Source of the DNA: Labrenzia sp. R4_2
GTDB taxonomy: Bacteria > Pseudomonadota > Alphaproteobacteria > Rhizobiales > Stappiaceae
Direction: 5' to 3'
Assembly: GCF_017743865.1 (NCBI RefSeq)
Contig: NZ_JAGHRJ010000005.1
Coordinates: 346,775 to 410,774 of the forward strand
Length of the DNA: 64,000 nt
Below the pieces are notes generated by a model that saw nothing but the letters and a program-made list of their open reading frames with translations, was not told the origin of the DNA and did not search any database. Below are positions 8,787 to 16,798 of this stretch, piece by piece; positions within the stretch are counted from its first letter, which is position 1, and each line of letters begins with the position of its first letter. Position numbers and translations under genes: made by a program.

Positions 8787-10160
8787 CTAAGCGGCCCAAA
8801 CGCGCATTCGCACGATTTCATTCTGTTCAGAGTGTCTAGAATATTCTTTTGCACGAAGGAGCTGACGACGTGCCGCACCGATCCCAAGCCAATCTTGAAT
8901 TTCACGGTTCTCATTTAACGTGTTGCGAAACACTGAAAACATCGTATCGCTGATTGACTGCTGCTGCGCTCGTAGATGATCCTCAAGCAGCTTATGCCGT
9001 GTAATGTACCCGGAGTTCACGCCAGGAACCGAATGATTCATCAACATCCTTGCGTCCAGTTCCGAGACACCCGCCGGCGTCGCCACGGTGCGATAGGTCT
9101 GGCGCAGTTCATTGCCCCATTTCGACAATGTCGCGCGATCTTCCTTGTGCTCAACCAGATGACCAGTGGCACTGTCTGCGGGAAACAGCCAGTCATTGGC
9201 CTCATACGGGTGCATCTGCCGACCAAATCGAATGCATCGCAGGAGGCAACAGACCATCTCCCTCGACAGCGGGATATCAAAGGCACGATCCGCACCTCCT
9301 TTCGGACGGGGGATGTGAAGCACCCTGCGGCGAAAATCCAGATGGGCTGGTTTCGCTTCTCTTAACGCGGCCGGCCGGCACGCGGACAGCAGTGTAAACA
9401 GGTGAAACTCGCGTCGGACGGGATTTTCAAGCTGGGCAGCCTCGATAAACCATTCCTTCAGGTCAATGAGACCCATGCCGCTATCGCGGCGTTTCTCATG
9501 GTTCCAGTCCACGCTGTCGACCGGGTTGTCTGCAGGCAGTTCCCGATTGGTCTTTCGAGCGTGATTGTAGATCGCCCTGAAAGTGCGCATGCTGCCATTG
9601 GCTATGTAGGGACCGTGCTTCTCACCAATCTCGTCATGTTTGGCGGCAACCCGGCCAGGATCATCGCCAAACTGCTTCAGGGGCATCTCCTGCCAATCCT
9701 TAAAGATCCGCTCGACGTGATCCCTATAACTCTCGATCGTGCGCTCGCTCCGGTTCTTACGCTGCATGGCAATCTTGTAGCGAGCCCAGGCTTGCTTGAG
9801 CGTGATGCCGGATGCCTCGTTATTTTCGCCGTTCGTTATCTCAGAAGCGTTTGAAGCCTTGGCAGCTTTCTCACCGTTCCTGGGATGAATACCCCGGCTG
9901 AGCTGGGACAGATACTCCTTCGCAACAGACCTCGCCGCACGCGTGGAGAGCTCCCTCGTGTCGCCAATGGCGAGACGAACCGTGGAGGCGCGCTTGCCTA
10001 GTTTTCGGAGATCCGCCTGTACCATGAAGGTCTTTTTTCGGGCTCCGACCATAAGGAAGAACCCTTTTAGCTCGGTATCCCGGACAATGTAGCGTCCCTT
10101 ATCGGGCGGCATAAGACGTTCAATTGCTTTATCGTTCAATAGGATACGCATATCGGCCAT
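8787..10160 (-). CDS. Tyrosine recombinase/integrase of the island
   Basis: A 457-residue integrase if started at ATG 10160 (MADMRILLND). A longer frame starts at 10232 but its extra residues (RFKNRFKN) only translate a short direct repeat. The N-terminus is a DUF4102-like arm-binding domain. The catalytic domain shows Arg262 (SACRPAALRE), a box II NELRQTYRT with Arg353 where the usual His is Asn350, and His376...Tyr385 (MNHSVPGVNSGY). The gene points away from the tRNA fragment 180 bp to its right, the usual place for an island integrase. The missing box II His is unusual but does not by itself mean inactivity. Confidence 0.9.
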   Translation of the reverse strand: MADMRILLNDKAIERLMPPDKGRYIVRDTELKGFFLMVGARKKTFMVQADLRKLGKRASTVRLAIGDTRELSTRAARSVAKEYLSQLSRGIHPRNGEKAAKASNASEITNGENNEASGITLKQAWARYKIAMQRKNRSERTIESYRDHVERIFKDWQEMPLKQFGDDPGRVAAKHDEIGEKHGPYIANGSMRTFRAIYNHARKTNRELPADNPVDSVDWNHEKRRDSGMGLIDLKEWFIEAAQLENPVRREFHLFTLLSACRPAALREAKPAHLDFRRRVLHIPRPKGGADRAFDIPLSREMVCCLLRCIRFGRQMHPYEANDWLFPADSATGHLVEHKEDRATLSKWGNELRQTYRTVATPAGVSELDARMLMNHSVPGVNSGYITRHKLLEDHLRAQQQSISDTMFSVFRNTLNENREIQDWLGIGAARRQLLRAKEYSRHSEQNEIVRMRVWAA

Positions 10161-10341
10161 GTCATGATACCTGAGATTTTTGAAACGGTTTTTGAAACGG
10201 TTTTGGCGCAACGAAGTGTTTAACGGTTGCAATTGGCAACAACCGCACGCTATACGATAATTAATTGAATATCAAGAGGAAATTGATGACTTCTGAGGTT
10301 AATAGAGCTAACGGATAAGGCGGCGTACGGCTCGCTTTAAA

Positions 10342-10386
10342 TTCCTAATCTGAGGGTCACAGGTTCGAATCCTGTCGGGGTCACCA
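10342..10386 (+). other. Island attachment site: displaced 3' end of a tRNA-Arg(CCT)-like gene
   Basis: Forty-five bases read as the 3' half of a tRNA: loop TTCCTAA with anticodon CCT, stem strand TCTGA, a five-base variable loop, T arm ACAGG-TTCGAAT-CCTGT, acceptor strand CGGGGTC, and ACCA. The 5' half is absent: the sequence to the left does not pair with the anticodon stem and lacks a D arm. This is the product expected when an integrase uses a tRNA 3' end as attB and leaves the displaced copy at the far end. By orientation the intact tRNA gene should lie left of this window, so the island ends here. Confidence 0.75.
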
Positions 10387-10445
10387 ATCTTTTTAAGGTT
10401 ATCGCCGTAAGCGTATCATGCTTTTCCCCGAAACGACTGAACCGC

Positions 10446-10450
10446 CGGGC
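10446..10450. repeat. Target-site duplication CGGGC, left copy
   Basis: CGGGC directly precedes the prophage terminus TGTGG at 10451 and matches the copy at 51276-51280. Five base pairs is the Mu target duplication length. Confidence 0.92.
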
Positions 10451-10499
10451 TGTGGCGCGCCGCGAAATTTTGCACAGATCGGCAGAACGCTTTGCACAC
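10451..10499. repeat. Prophage attR-type end with transposase-binding repeats
   Basis: Starts with the terminal TGTGG. TTTGCACAG at 10469-10477 and TTTGCACAC at 10491-10499 lie 22 bp apart in the same orientation. These are likely MuA-type transposase binding sites of the right (non-transposase) phage end. Confidence 0.75.
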
Positions 10500-10520
10500 C
10501 GCCGACTGTTAAAAGTGTCG

Positions 10521-11735
10521 CTATTTTCCAGTGTTGTGATTCTTAGTCTCTGCAGCGATCAACGCTACTTCGTCACCTGCGGCTGAATTAAGGACGCCAT
10601 CAATCCTCGCCTCAATTTTAGTCCGGTCTTCGAGGCGCGCAGTCACTTGATCGACTTTATCTTGACCGTAAGTCTCTTCAGATATTTTACTCTCTATACG
10701 CGGGTCCAGGCTAAGACGAAGGCCTGCTGCCAAGTCAGGGACCAATGGCTTGGCAGCAATTTTCAGTTCATTTTTGAGTTCGTTTTGCCGTTCTATTACT
10801 TTGGGGTCACCGATCTTTTTCACAATATCGGCTACGGCTTCGTTGATCGCTGTCTCAACTACATTATCAATGTACTGCTTTGTTAAAGCCTCGTCGCCGT
10901 CACTCACTTGGCGCAACTCACGATACAGTTTTATCAAGCTGAGATGCTTTTCAGCAACGATCAGTAATCTTTCATAAAAATACATTATGCCCAGTGCCGC
11001 AGGTCCCCACTCTATAAGAAAAGCGATGACCACATTTGTGGTAGAAATCCATAGGACTTTGTGATCGGAACGTGATCCGGTTGCCAGTTCTTCGACTACC
11101 TGTAAAGCGGCATTAATATTGCGAATCTTTTGTGGCAACTGCCCTAGAGAGCGGCCGTATGACCGGTCTGGTATAAGAACCTCAATTGCAACCTGGCCTT
11201 CAGGCGTTTGATACGTTTCCACTCCGAATGATTGGGCAGCTTCGACTAGATGCTTCATCTTCTGCAAAAAATCTTGAGCTCCCTCAAGATACATCTGCAT
11301 CTCGGACGATGACATTACTAGTTTTTTGTTTTTCGATCTGAATGCGGCCAAAAGTGTTTTCGCAACTGCATCTGGCATACACTGCGAAAAACTACTGTGA
11401 GACAAAGTGCGTTTCAATTCTATTGGGTAGGCACGAATAACCGTTTTGTTGAGCATTACCTCAGCTTGTTCACTTATCGGATGCGCTTGTTGCGCAAACT
11501 GCGCGTCGTTGAGGTTTGGCCGTTGTATCAATGCATTCACCGCCTGTTGCAGCGTAGGAATTACTTTCAAACGTTTGTAATCATCTATGATGTCGTCCGC
11601 TATCGACAGAAGCTGCCCTGCAAGCATCCTTACCTCCTTCGAATCATTCCCCTCAATACACACACGATTTGGTTGAAACGTCGAGACGCTTGCATATCTT
11701 TGGATGGCCGTAGATGATTGATTTTTGTTGTGCAT
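10521..11735 (-). CDS. Right-end cargo protein with membrane segment, unknown function
   Basis: A 404-residue protein beginning MHNKNQSST at ATG 11735 (GAGG upstream). An in-frame TTG at 11780 would overlap the methylase gene and is less likely. I do not recognise it. The first half is helical. A hydrophobic stretch around residues 230-260 (STTNVVIAFLIEWGPAALGI) looks like one or two membrane segments. The rest is charged and helical. Base composition is visibly more AT-rich than the structural genes. It is the last gene before the phage terminus, a common site for lysogenic-conversion or defence cargo in Mu-like phages. Membrane location is inferred from hydrophobicity. Confidence 0.65.
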   Translation of the reverse strand: MHNKNQSSTAIQRYASVSTFQPNRVCIEGNDSKEVRMLAGQLLSIADDIIDDYKRLKVIPTLQQAVNALIQRPNLNDAQFAQQAHPISEQAEVMLNKTVIRAYPIELKRTLSHSSFSQCMPDAVAKTLLAAFRSKNKKLVMSSSEMQMYLEGAQDFLQKMKHLVEAAQSFGVETYQTPEGQVAIEVLIPDRSYGRSLGQLPQKIRNINAALQVVEELATGSRSDHKVLWISTTNVVIAFLIEWGPAALGIMYFYERLLIVAEKHLSLIKLYRELRQVSDGDEALTKQYIDNVVETAINEAVADIVKKIGDPKVIERQNELKNELKIAAKPLVPDLAAGLRLSLDPRIESKISEETYGQDKVDQVTARLEDRTKIEARIDGVLNSAAGDEVALIAAETKNHNTGK

Positions 11736-11769
11736 GATCCTCACATCTGCCGGAATTGCATTTCTTTTC

Positions 11770-12597
11770 CTAATTCCCAATCACCAGCTCATTCGCCGCC
11801 TTCGGGCCTTTGGCGTTGGCGGTGTAATTGAGTGACACTTCCTTGATGTCGAACCCTTTGAAAATTTCGCGGATCTCCGGCACATCGTTGATGGACATCA
11901 GAAACCGGCCCTTGATGTTCCCGAGCTGGTCGGCAAGGCGCTGGAAGTCGTCGCGGGCAAAGAGGCCCTTGCCGTAGTAGGTTTCACAATCCCAATACGG
12001 CGGATCGAGATAAAACAGGGTGTCCGGCCGGTCGTAGCGGGCGATACAGTCGGCGTAAGGCAGACACTCGATAATGACGCCGGACAAGCGCTCGTGCACA
12101 TCTTCCAGTAGCGGCACAACCTTGGTCAGATCGAACCGGGCACCGCGCAACGAGACGCCAAATGTGCGGCTGGAAACCTTGCCCGCGAAGGTGATGCGCT
12201 GAAGATAGAGAAATCGGGCCGCGCGTTCCAGATCGGTCAACGTGTCAGGTGCGGTTTCCGCCAGACGCTGGAATTCGCTCCGGCTCGTCAGCTGGAACTT
12301 CAGGACCTCCAAAAACTGCGGATAGTGGCGCTGCAGGATCCGGAAAAGGGTCACAACATCCCTGGACAGATCGTTGATCACTTCGCATTGGGGCCGCGCC
12401 GGGCGGCGAAAGAAAATACCGCCCATGCCGACAAACGGTTCCACATAGGTCCGGTGCGAGATTTGGCCGATACGGTTGGAAATGAATTTGGAAAGTTGGC
12501 GTTTCCCTCCGATATAGGGAGCCACCGGGCGGGCGGCTGGGACTTCCGCCAAATCTGCAGTGTTCTTAATCTGTTCTTTTGACATCGAATCGCTCAT
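11770..12597 (-). CDS. D12-class N6-adenine DNA methyltransferase (Dam-like)
   Basis: The D12 adenine methylase motifs are clear: APYIGGKRQL near residue 25 (motif X), FVGMGGIFFRR (motif I, AdoMet binding), and the catalytic LDPPYWD near residue 200. Start ATG 12597 (MSDSMSKEQ) is chosen over a TTG six bases upstream; ATG 12585 is also possible. It occupies the place of mom in Mu, after the tail-fibre genes. It probably modifies phage DNA to evade host restriction. A late-type promoter and a structured leader lie upstream. Confidence 0.9.
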   Translation of the reverse strand: MSDSMSKEQIKNTADLAEVPAARPVAPYIGGKRQLSKFISNRIGQISHRTYVEPFVGMGGIFFRRPARPQCEVINDLSRDVVTLFRILQRHYPQFLEVLKFQLTSRSEFQRLAETAPDTLTDLERAARFLYLQRITFAGKVSSRTFGVSLRGARFDLTKVVPLLEDVHERLSGVIIECLPYADCIARYDRPDTLFYLDPPYWDCETYYGKGLFARDDFQRLADQLGNIKGRFLMSINDVPEIREIFKGFDIKEVSLNYTANAKGPKAANELVIGN

Positions 12598-12606
12598 AAA
12601 CAACCC

Positions 12607-12703
12607 GGCTTGCGCAAGCCAAGCGGGGCGGCGTTATCCTAACGTGCGTCGTGCGGGAAGACTTGGAGTATCCCGTAGTGGTGTCCGGCTTGCCCGAGCC
12701 GGA
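12607..12703 (-). promoter_or_regulatory. Structured leader of the DNA methylase gene
   Basis: Between the predicted transcription start (near 12733) and the methylase ATG (12597) are two perfect hairpins: arms TCCGGCT/AGCCGGA (12684-12690, 12697-12703) and the palindrome GGCTTGCGCAAGCC (12607-12620), which ends 9 nt before the ATG. No good Shine-Dalgarno is visible. In Mu, a stem-loop over the mom start blocks translation until Com opens it. A similar control is possible here, but no Com homologue was found. Confidence 0.45.
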
Positions 12704-12739
12704 TGCTACCCCCGCCTTTTTTGCAAGAGTGCCATCTTT

Positions 12740-12780
12740 TTCATACAGCCGATCGGCTTATGGAGCGCCGGAACAGTTCC
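12740..12780 (-). promoter_or_regulatory. Pmom-like late promoter
   Basis: GGAACAGTTCC (12770-12780) is followed, on the minus strand, by GGCGC and then a -10-like TATGAA 25-30 bases past the palindrome. There is no -35 box, as expected for an activator-dependent promoter. It lies upstream of the DNA methylase gene, as Pmom does in Mu. Confidence 0.55.
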
Positions 12781-12842
12781 AAATAGAAGTCAGAGGCGCG
12801 TTACTAGCAGATAGATCGAAAGCCTCCTCGTCAGATAGTGGC

Positions 12843-13319
12843 TCAACCGGTGAGTGCGTCTGGCCAATGGACATCATCGGCATAGTCGGCAGGGATCGGC
12901 TGCATGGCCCGGAGCGCTTTGGACGCGGCGTCCATTGCATCGACATAGGCTTCCGCCATCTCCAACTCAGCAGCACGTGAAGTCTGGTCGGCAGTCCAAT
13001 TGGCTTCGCCAATTCGAAGGAGGCGCACCGCTTCGCGGACACCGTCATTGATCAGTCGTGTAAGGTGATCTGTGTCCCGAGCACCGTATGTTTCCATGAG
13101 ACGGCGGGCGCATTCCGTCCGCACGTCATCAGGAGATGGGGCAAGAGCGGTCCGGTCCGCTGCCTCCAGCGCTGGCGCGAACTGAGCTGATATGGTCACA
13201 ACCCGTTCGTCGTCAGTCTCGCCGCGGTCAATTCGTGAAACTGCATTGCGTGCCTGTTCAGACAATTGCGAAAGTGCATTCGTCAATTCTTCCGCTGAGG
13301 CGAAGGTAACGGTAGCCAT
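12843..13319 (-). CDS. Phage protein downstream of the tail fibre, possible fibre assembly protein
   Basis: A 158-residue acidic, helical protein with ATG 13319 (MATVTFASAEE) behind GGAGC; the stop of the tail-fibre gene lies 4 bp upstream. No known domain recognised. A gene in this place is usually a tail-fibre assembly chaperone or a second tip protein, so that role is inferred from position. Confidence 0.6.
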   Translation of the reverse strand: MATVTFASAEELTNALSQLSEQARNAVSRIDRGETDDERVVTISAQFAPALEAADRTALAPSPDDVRTECARRLMETYGARDTDHLTRLINDGVREAVRLLRIGEANWTADQTSRAAELEMAEAYVDAMDAASKALRAMQPIPADYADDVHWPDALTG

Positions 13320-13322
13320 CAA

Positions 13323-14540
13323 TCAAGCTCCAATTCCGATGAGCAAAACACACGCCTCGTAGCTGCTCGCATAGGTCAGCGTGGCGCTCGTCCAGGACGG
13401 GTAAACATGGGTGACATAAACGCTTGTCGGCATGAGCCCGATCAGCATTGCGTGGGTGCCAGGGGCCGCAAAATTGAAGGTCAAGGGGCTATTGGATTGC
13501 CAGGTCAAACCGGAGGCGGCCGATTGCGAGCCGGTGTTGGGGACGCCGGACCAGATCCCCAAAATCTGTCCACCCAATAAGCCACCAGACCCACCGATTG
13601 ATCCCAGCGATACCCATTGATTTAAGCGGCGCTGCCAGATTTCGAGGCTGTCTTGATCGGCATTTGATACCAGCCCTTTGTCACCGTTCACCGGGTTGAC
13701 CCATTCCAAAGCAGTCGGTGCATTGCTGTCGTTTGCGTGCTCAAACGACCGGACATTGAAACCGCCACCAAGCTTCTCAGCCAGGGCTGCGTGCAGTCCC
13801 TCCGGATGCACAGCCTTGTCGTCGATATCACCGGCTTTGGTTTCCGGAATATCCGCGAGATGTTCGGCCAGCGAAGTGTTGATCTTGTCCTGCACACCGA
13901 GCGCCAAGGCAAACTCGGATGGTCTTAGTTTCTTGTGATTTCCCGCCGAACTGTCACGCAGCAGGATCCAATCGATGTTGCCTTCTGCTTCGCTGACCTG
14001 ATCGCCCGTGATTTCGTCCAGGTTCTGAACGGCGAGCTTGAATGTACGGTCCTGAGAAAGATCACCGCCGCCGTCAACGCCATCTTCTGTATCGATCCGC
14101 CGTTCGGCCGAAACAAATGCGTTGATGGCCTGAATCTGAATGACCAGATTTTCCAGATCAGAAAACACAACATGGGCGCGCATGAGCGCCTCAACGGTTT
14201 GCCCTGATGACGGCACTGGTTTGTTGACGGGTGGGTCATATTTGATGATCGCAACCATGTCGCCATCGTCATCAATGACCGCCCCCTCGCGGATCGTATA
14301 GGGACCGTCCTCTGCTTCCAGCAAGCAATCAAAAAGGGCCGTGTTGGGCGCGCCCGGCACCGTGCCCGAACCCTGCACCGGTTTGCGGACAATCTCATTT
14401 TGCAAACTGGTTTCACCGCCAGTGGGCGCATAGTCGCCATCGCCAAACGCCAGGTGCGTAATTCGCAGCGGTGTTCCGTTGGCGAGTGCAGCGGCTTCCT
14501 TGTTTTTGCCCGTCGTGGTCAAAATTGAATAGGTCGGCAT
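13323..14540 (-). CDS. Tail fibre protein (DUF3751/gpH-like)
   Basis: A 405-residue protein starting MPTYSILTTTGKNKEAAALANG. The first 150 residues match the tail-collar/DUF3751 N-terminus of P2 gpH-type fibres (LAFGDGDYAPTGGET, then DLENLVIQIQAINAF). The middle has SGN-like stretches and the glycine-rich C-terminus would bind the receptor. RBS AGGAC lies before ATG 14540. It follows gpI, as in P2-like tails. Confidence 0.85.
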   Translation of the reverse strand: MPTYSILTTTGKNKEAAALANGTPLRITHLAFGDGDYAPTGGETSLQNEIVRKPVQGSGTVPGAPNTALFDCLLEAEDGPYTIREGAVIDDDGDMVAIIKYDPPVNKPVPSSGQTVEALMRAHVVFSDLENLVIQIQAINAFVSAERRIDTEDGVDGGGDLSQDRTFKLAVQNLDEITGDQVSEAEGNIDWILLRDSSAGNHKKLRPSEFALALGVQDKINTSLAEHLADIPETKAGDIDDKAVHPEGLHAALAEKLGGGFNVRSFEHANDSNAPTALEWVNPVNGDKGLVSNADQDSLEIWQRRLNQWVSLGSIGGSGGLLGGQILGIWSGVPNTGSQSAASGLTWQSNSPLTFNFAAPGTHAMLIGLMPTSVYVTHVYPSWTSATLTYASSYEACVLLIGIGA

Positions 14541-14549
14541 GGCGTGTCC

Positions 14550-15209
14550 TCAAAGAGCGCTGGCTGTGATGGCAAGACGGGTCATGGGCGCAACACCGGC
14601 CCTCTGGTTGCCGCTTGCGATGGGCGGGTCGAAAACAAAGGGCATCGCAACGCAAGTGATGTGCGTCATCGGAAACGCCGCGCCATAGAGCGAGCCTTCA
14701 GATCCGGCCATCGTCCGCAAGGCGGTGTCCTGGCTCCAGCGTTTCTGGGCATCGATGACCCGCCAGATTTGCCGATTGACTTTCTCGGCCCAAATATCGC
14801 CGTCGCCAAATATGTCCTGGCTTGTGTCAACCGTTATGGTGTGGGTGTCATGCGGGCCAATCGGGTCCAGATCGTACCATTGCACAATGTCGGCATTCAG
14901 CCCGAAAGCTTCCAACCCTTCCAAAACACCGCTGTCCGTTCCCTGTCGTTCATGCAAAGGAAAAGCATTGTCGATCAGCGTGCGCACAGCCTCTTCCGGA
15001 CTGCCGTCCTCATCGATGAATTCGATCAACGAGTTTTCTGCGATTGCCAGCGGCAAGACTTCTGTTGGCATTTCCGAAGATGTGCGCATCAAGAGTTTGG
15101 AAAAATCAAATTCCGACGCCATTGCCTCAAAGGCACCTAACACGGCCCTGGAGCGCTCATCGTTGATGCCGGGCGGGATCAGTTTTTCAGGAAAATACCG
15201 GTTGGTCAT
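14550..15209 (-). CDS. Tail protein I (P2 gpI-like)
   Basis: A 219-residue baseplate protein with the gpI pattern: LLMRTSSEMPTEVLPLAIAENSL in the N-terminal part, and a central hinge before the fibre-binding end. The start ATG overlaps the stop of the gpJ gene by 4 nt (ATGA). It forms the baseplate periphery that carries the fibres. Confidence 0.85.
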   Translation of the reverse strand: MTNRYFPEKLIPPGINDERSRAVLGAFEAMASEFDFSKLLMRTSSEMPTEVLPLAIAENSLIEFIDEDGSPEEAVRTLIDNAFPLHERQGTDSGVLEGLEAFGLNADIVQWYDLDPIGPHDTHTITVDTSQDIFGDGDIWAEKVNRQIWRVIDAQKRWSQDTALRTMAGSEGSLYGAAFPMTHITCVAMPFVFDPPIASGNQRAGVAPMTRLAITASAL

Positions 15210-16336
15210 ACGGCCTCCATCGTGAGGCTCACGCCGGTCAAGACCGCAAATTGATGTTCTTCAAGCTGCCGACTGGCAAGGCCGCTGAAGGTCAGATCGA
15301 CGTCAACAAGCCCATCAACAGAGCGGGCAGCGCAGGTTAGAGCTGACAAGGCCATGTAGTCACCGAGATTGCGTGACCAGATGCTGGCTGCGGCTTCTAG
15401 CGCCGCTTCGGTGCGGGCCTTTGCCTCCGACAAATCACCTTCCGCGCGCGCGGTTCCAGTGATGGTGAATGTGACAGCTTCCGGATCACGGATGGTGAGT
15501 TCATCACCTTGTGGCCGTTTAACCAGCGGCTCCAGCCACGTCTTGAGCTGGCTCCGAAAGTCTGCTGTAGGCAAACCATCAAACAAGAGCGGGTGCACGT
15601 CGATAAACCCGGCTTGCGGCTTGATGACAGCCACGCTGACGATCGCTGGAGAAAAGGCGCGTGCTTGTTGGCGGTAGCTTTCCCGGCCGCCCGCCTTGGA
15701 AATGCGGTCATGAGCATTTAGGGCACGGTAGCGAAATGGCTCCGTCCCTTCATCGTCTGCCCCGCCGACAGTCTCTGTGGTGTTGGCGATCTCAACATTG
15801 CCAATAGTCTTTTTAACCAGACCCGGCGCAATGCCATTGGCTTCCGGGCCCGGTTCTGTGGCTGTTGCACCGCCATCAGCAAAGAGGCTTCCGGCTGGAA
15901 TGACAATTTCGCTGTCCAGCTCAAAGGTTACATCGCCTAAGACAAGCGCAGTGCCCTTTTCTCCAACAAAGACCGTTTCCGAACTCGGCGCTTCCAGCGT
16001 TGCACGGACAAGGCATGTGGCCGGTGCGGCTTTCAGCCGATAAGTGGAATTGTTGGCGGCACCAACATCCAGATGAGCGCCTTCCTGAAACAAGAGCCAG
16101 CGCTGTTCGGAAGCTAATTGCGCTTCTTTGCCCAGAAGGGAAAAGCCATAAGCCAGCATATCGATAAGGACTTGTTCCAGCTGCGCGGGAAAGAGTTTGC
16201 GCTGCGGTCCGTCCGGATGGGTTTCGAACCAGGTGACTAGCTTTTCTTTCCAGGCTTTTGCAGAGGTGGTGAAAAGCTTCGGCGCGCCGCGTTTGATCAG
16301 TTCTTCCGGACTGACGGCCTTGATCAAGTTGACCAT
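15206..16336 (-). CDS. Baseplate assembly protein J (P2 gpJ-like)
   Basis: A 376-residue wedge protein of the gpJ family, of about normal length, with the family's ELIKRGAPKLF start, a GxxAL..LG central repeat region and an acidic C-terminal part. Start overlaps the stop of gpW (TAATG). The order W-J-I-H is that of P2-like contractile tails. Confidence 0.88.
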   Translation of the reverse strand: MVNLIKAVSPEELIKRGAPKLFTTSAKAWKEKLVTWFETHPDGPQRKLFPAQLEQVLIDMLAYGFSLLGKEAQLASEQRWLLFQEGAHLDVGAANNSTYRLKAAPATCLVRATLEAPSSETVFVGEKGTALVLGDVTFELDSEIVIPAGSLFADGGATATEPGPEANGIAPGLVKKTIGNVEIANTTETVGGADDEGTEPFRYRALNAHDRISKAGGRESYRQQARAFSPAIVSVAVIKPQAGFIDVHPLLFDGLPTADFRSQLKTWLEPLVKRPQGDELTIRDPEAVTFTITGTARAEGDLSEAKARTEAALEAAASIWSRNLGDYMALSALTCAARSVDGLVDVDLTFSGLASRQLEEHQFAVLTGVSLTMEAV

Positions 16337-16719
16337 TATGCCACCCCCTGCAGCTCAACCACGGTGCGGCGGATGTCCGACAAGACATCCTCGCGCGGAC
16401 GCCAAAAGATCGGAACCTTGAAATGATGGAAGGCGACCGGGTCCACCTCCACTTTTTCCACGGCTATGCGCGGTTCCCAGCGGGTCAAGCCGTCCCAGAT
16501 TTCCTGCGAGATGCGTGGAATTGCGATCGCGGGCGGGCGGTCAATGAACTCCAGAGCATCGCAGAATTTTTCCGGCTCGGTCGGTACTGAGAGCTTCGGC
16601 GTCAGACAGATGATCCGGATTGCCTGTTCCAGATCCTCAATGCCGGTTACGGCCTCGTCCCAAGCCGCAACCGGGCCCGGCGAAACACGCAACTGCCAAT
16701 GAAGATTTTGAGGGTACAT
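16336..16719 (-). CDS. Baseplate wedge protein W (gpW/gp25-like)
   Basis: A 127-residue protein of the GPW/gp25 family: NLHWQLRVSP start, EDLEQAIRIICLTPKLSV, LTRWEPRIAVEKVEV and RRTVVEL. It joins the sheath and baseplate. It is the first gene after a late-promoter-like site and the two-gene cargo. An 8-bp inverted repeat (GCCGACAG 16720-16727, CTGTCGGC 16745-16752) touches its start codon. Confidence 0.9.
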   Translation of the reverse strand: MYPQNLHWQLRVSPGPVAAWDEAVTGIEDLEQAIRIICLTPKLSVPTEPEKFCDALEFIDRPPAIAIPRISQEIWDGLTRWEPRIAVEKVEVDPVAFHHFKVPIFWRPREDVLSDIRRTVVELQGVA

Positions 16720-16754
16720 GCCGACAGGTTTCCGAGGTGAAAAACTGTCGGCAG

Positions 16755-16793
16755 ACTATGGCTTTTTAAACTGGTACGTTACGGAAGTGTTCC
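16755..16793 (-). promoter_or_regulatory. PP-like late promoter of the baseplate-fibre operon (variant site)
   Basis: GGAAGTGTTCC (16783-16793) differs by one base from the prophage palindrome. On the minus strand a -10-like CATAGT lies 23-28 bases further on. Transcription would start about 29 nt before the gpW ATG, matching the short leaders of the lysis and protease sites. One palindrome arm is imperfect, so confidence is lower. Confidence 0.45.
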
Positions 16794-16798
16794 GGCGT

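Larger units (their letters stand above)
1..10386. mobile_element. Right part of a tRNA-integrated defence island
   Basis: The stretch contains a defence operon, a toxin-antitoxin pair and an integrase, and ends at a tRNA 3' fragment. That combination marks an integrative genomic island. Its left boundary is outside the window. No conjugation or replication gene is visible in this part. Confidence 0.65.

Noticed and set aside
9402..9854. 150-residue rightward frame inside the integrase gene
   Set aside because: It is the opposite strand of the integrase coding sequence, which has clear catalytic motifs.
10161..10232. N-terminal extension of the integrase
   Set aside because: The extra residues translate a short direct repeat of TTTTTGAAACGG. 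The ATG at 10160 begins the usual arm-domain sequence.
10260..10386. Complete tRNA gene
   Set aside because: Only the 3' half is present: no D arm, no matching 5' acceptor strand GACCCCG and no 5' anticodon stem strand.
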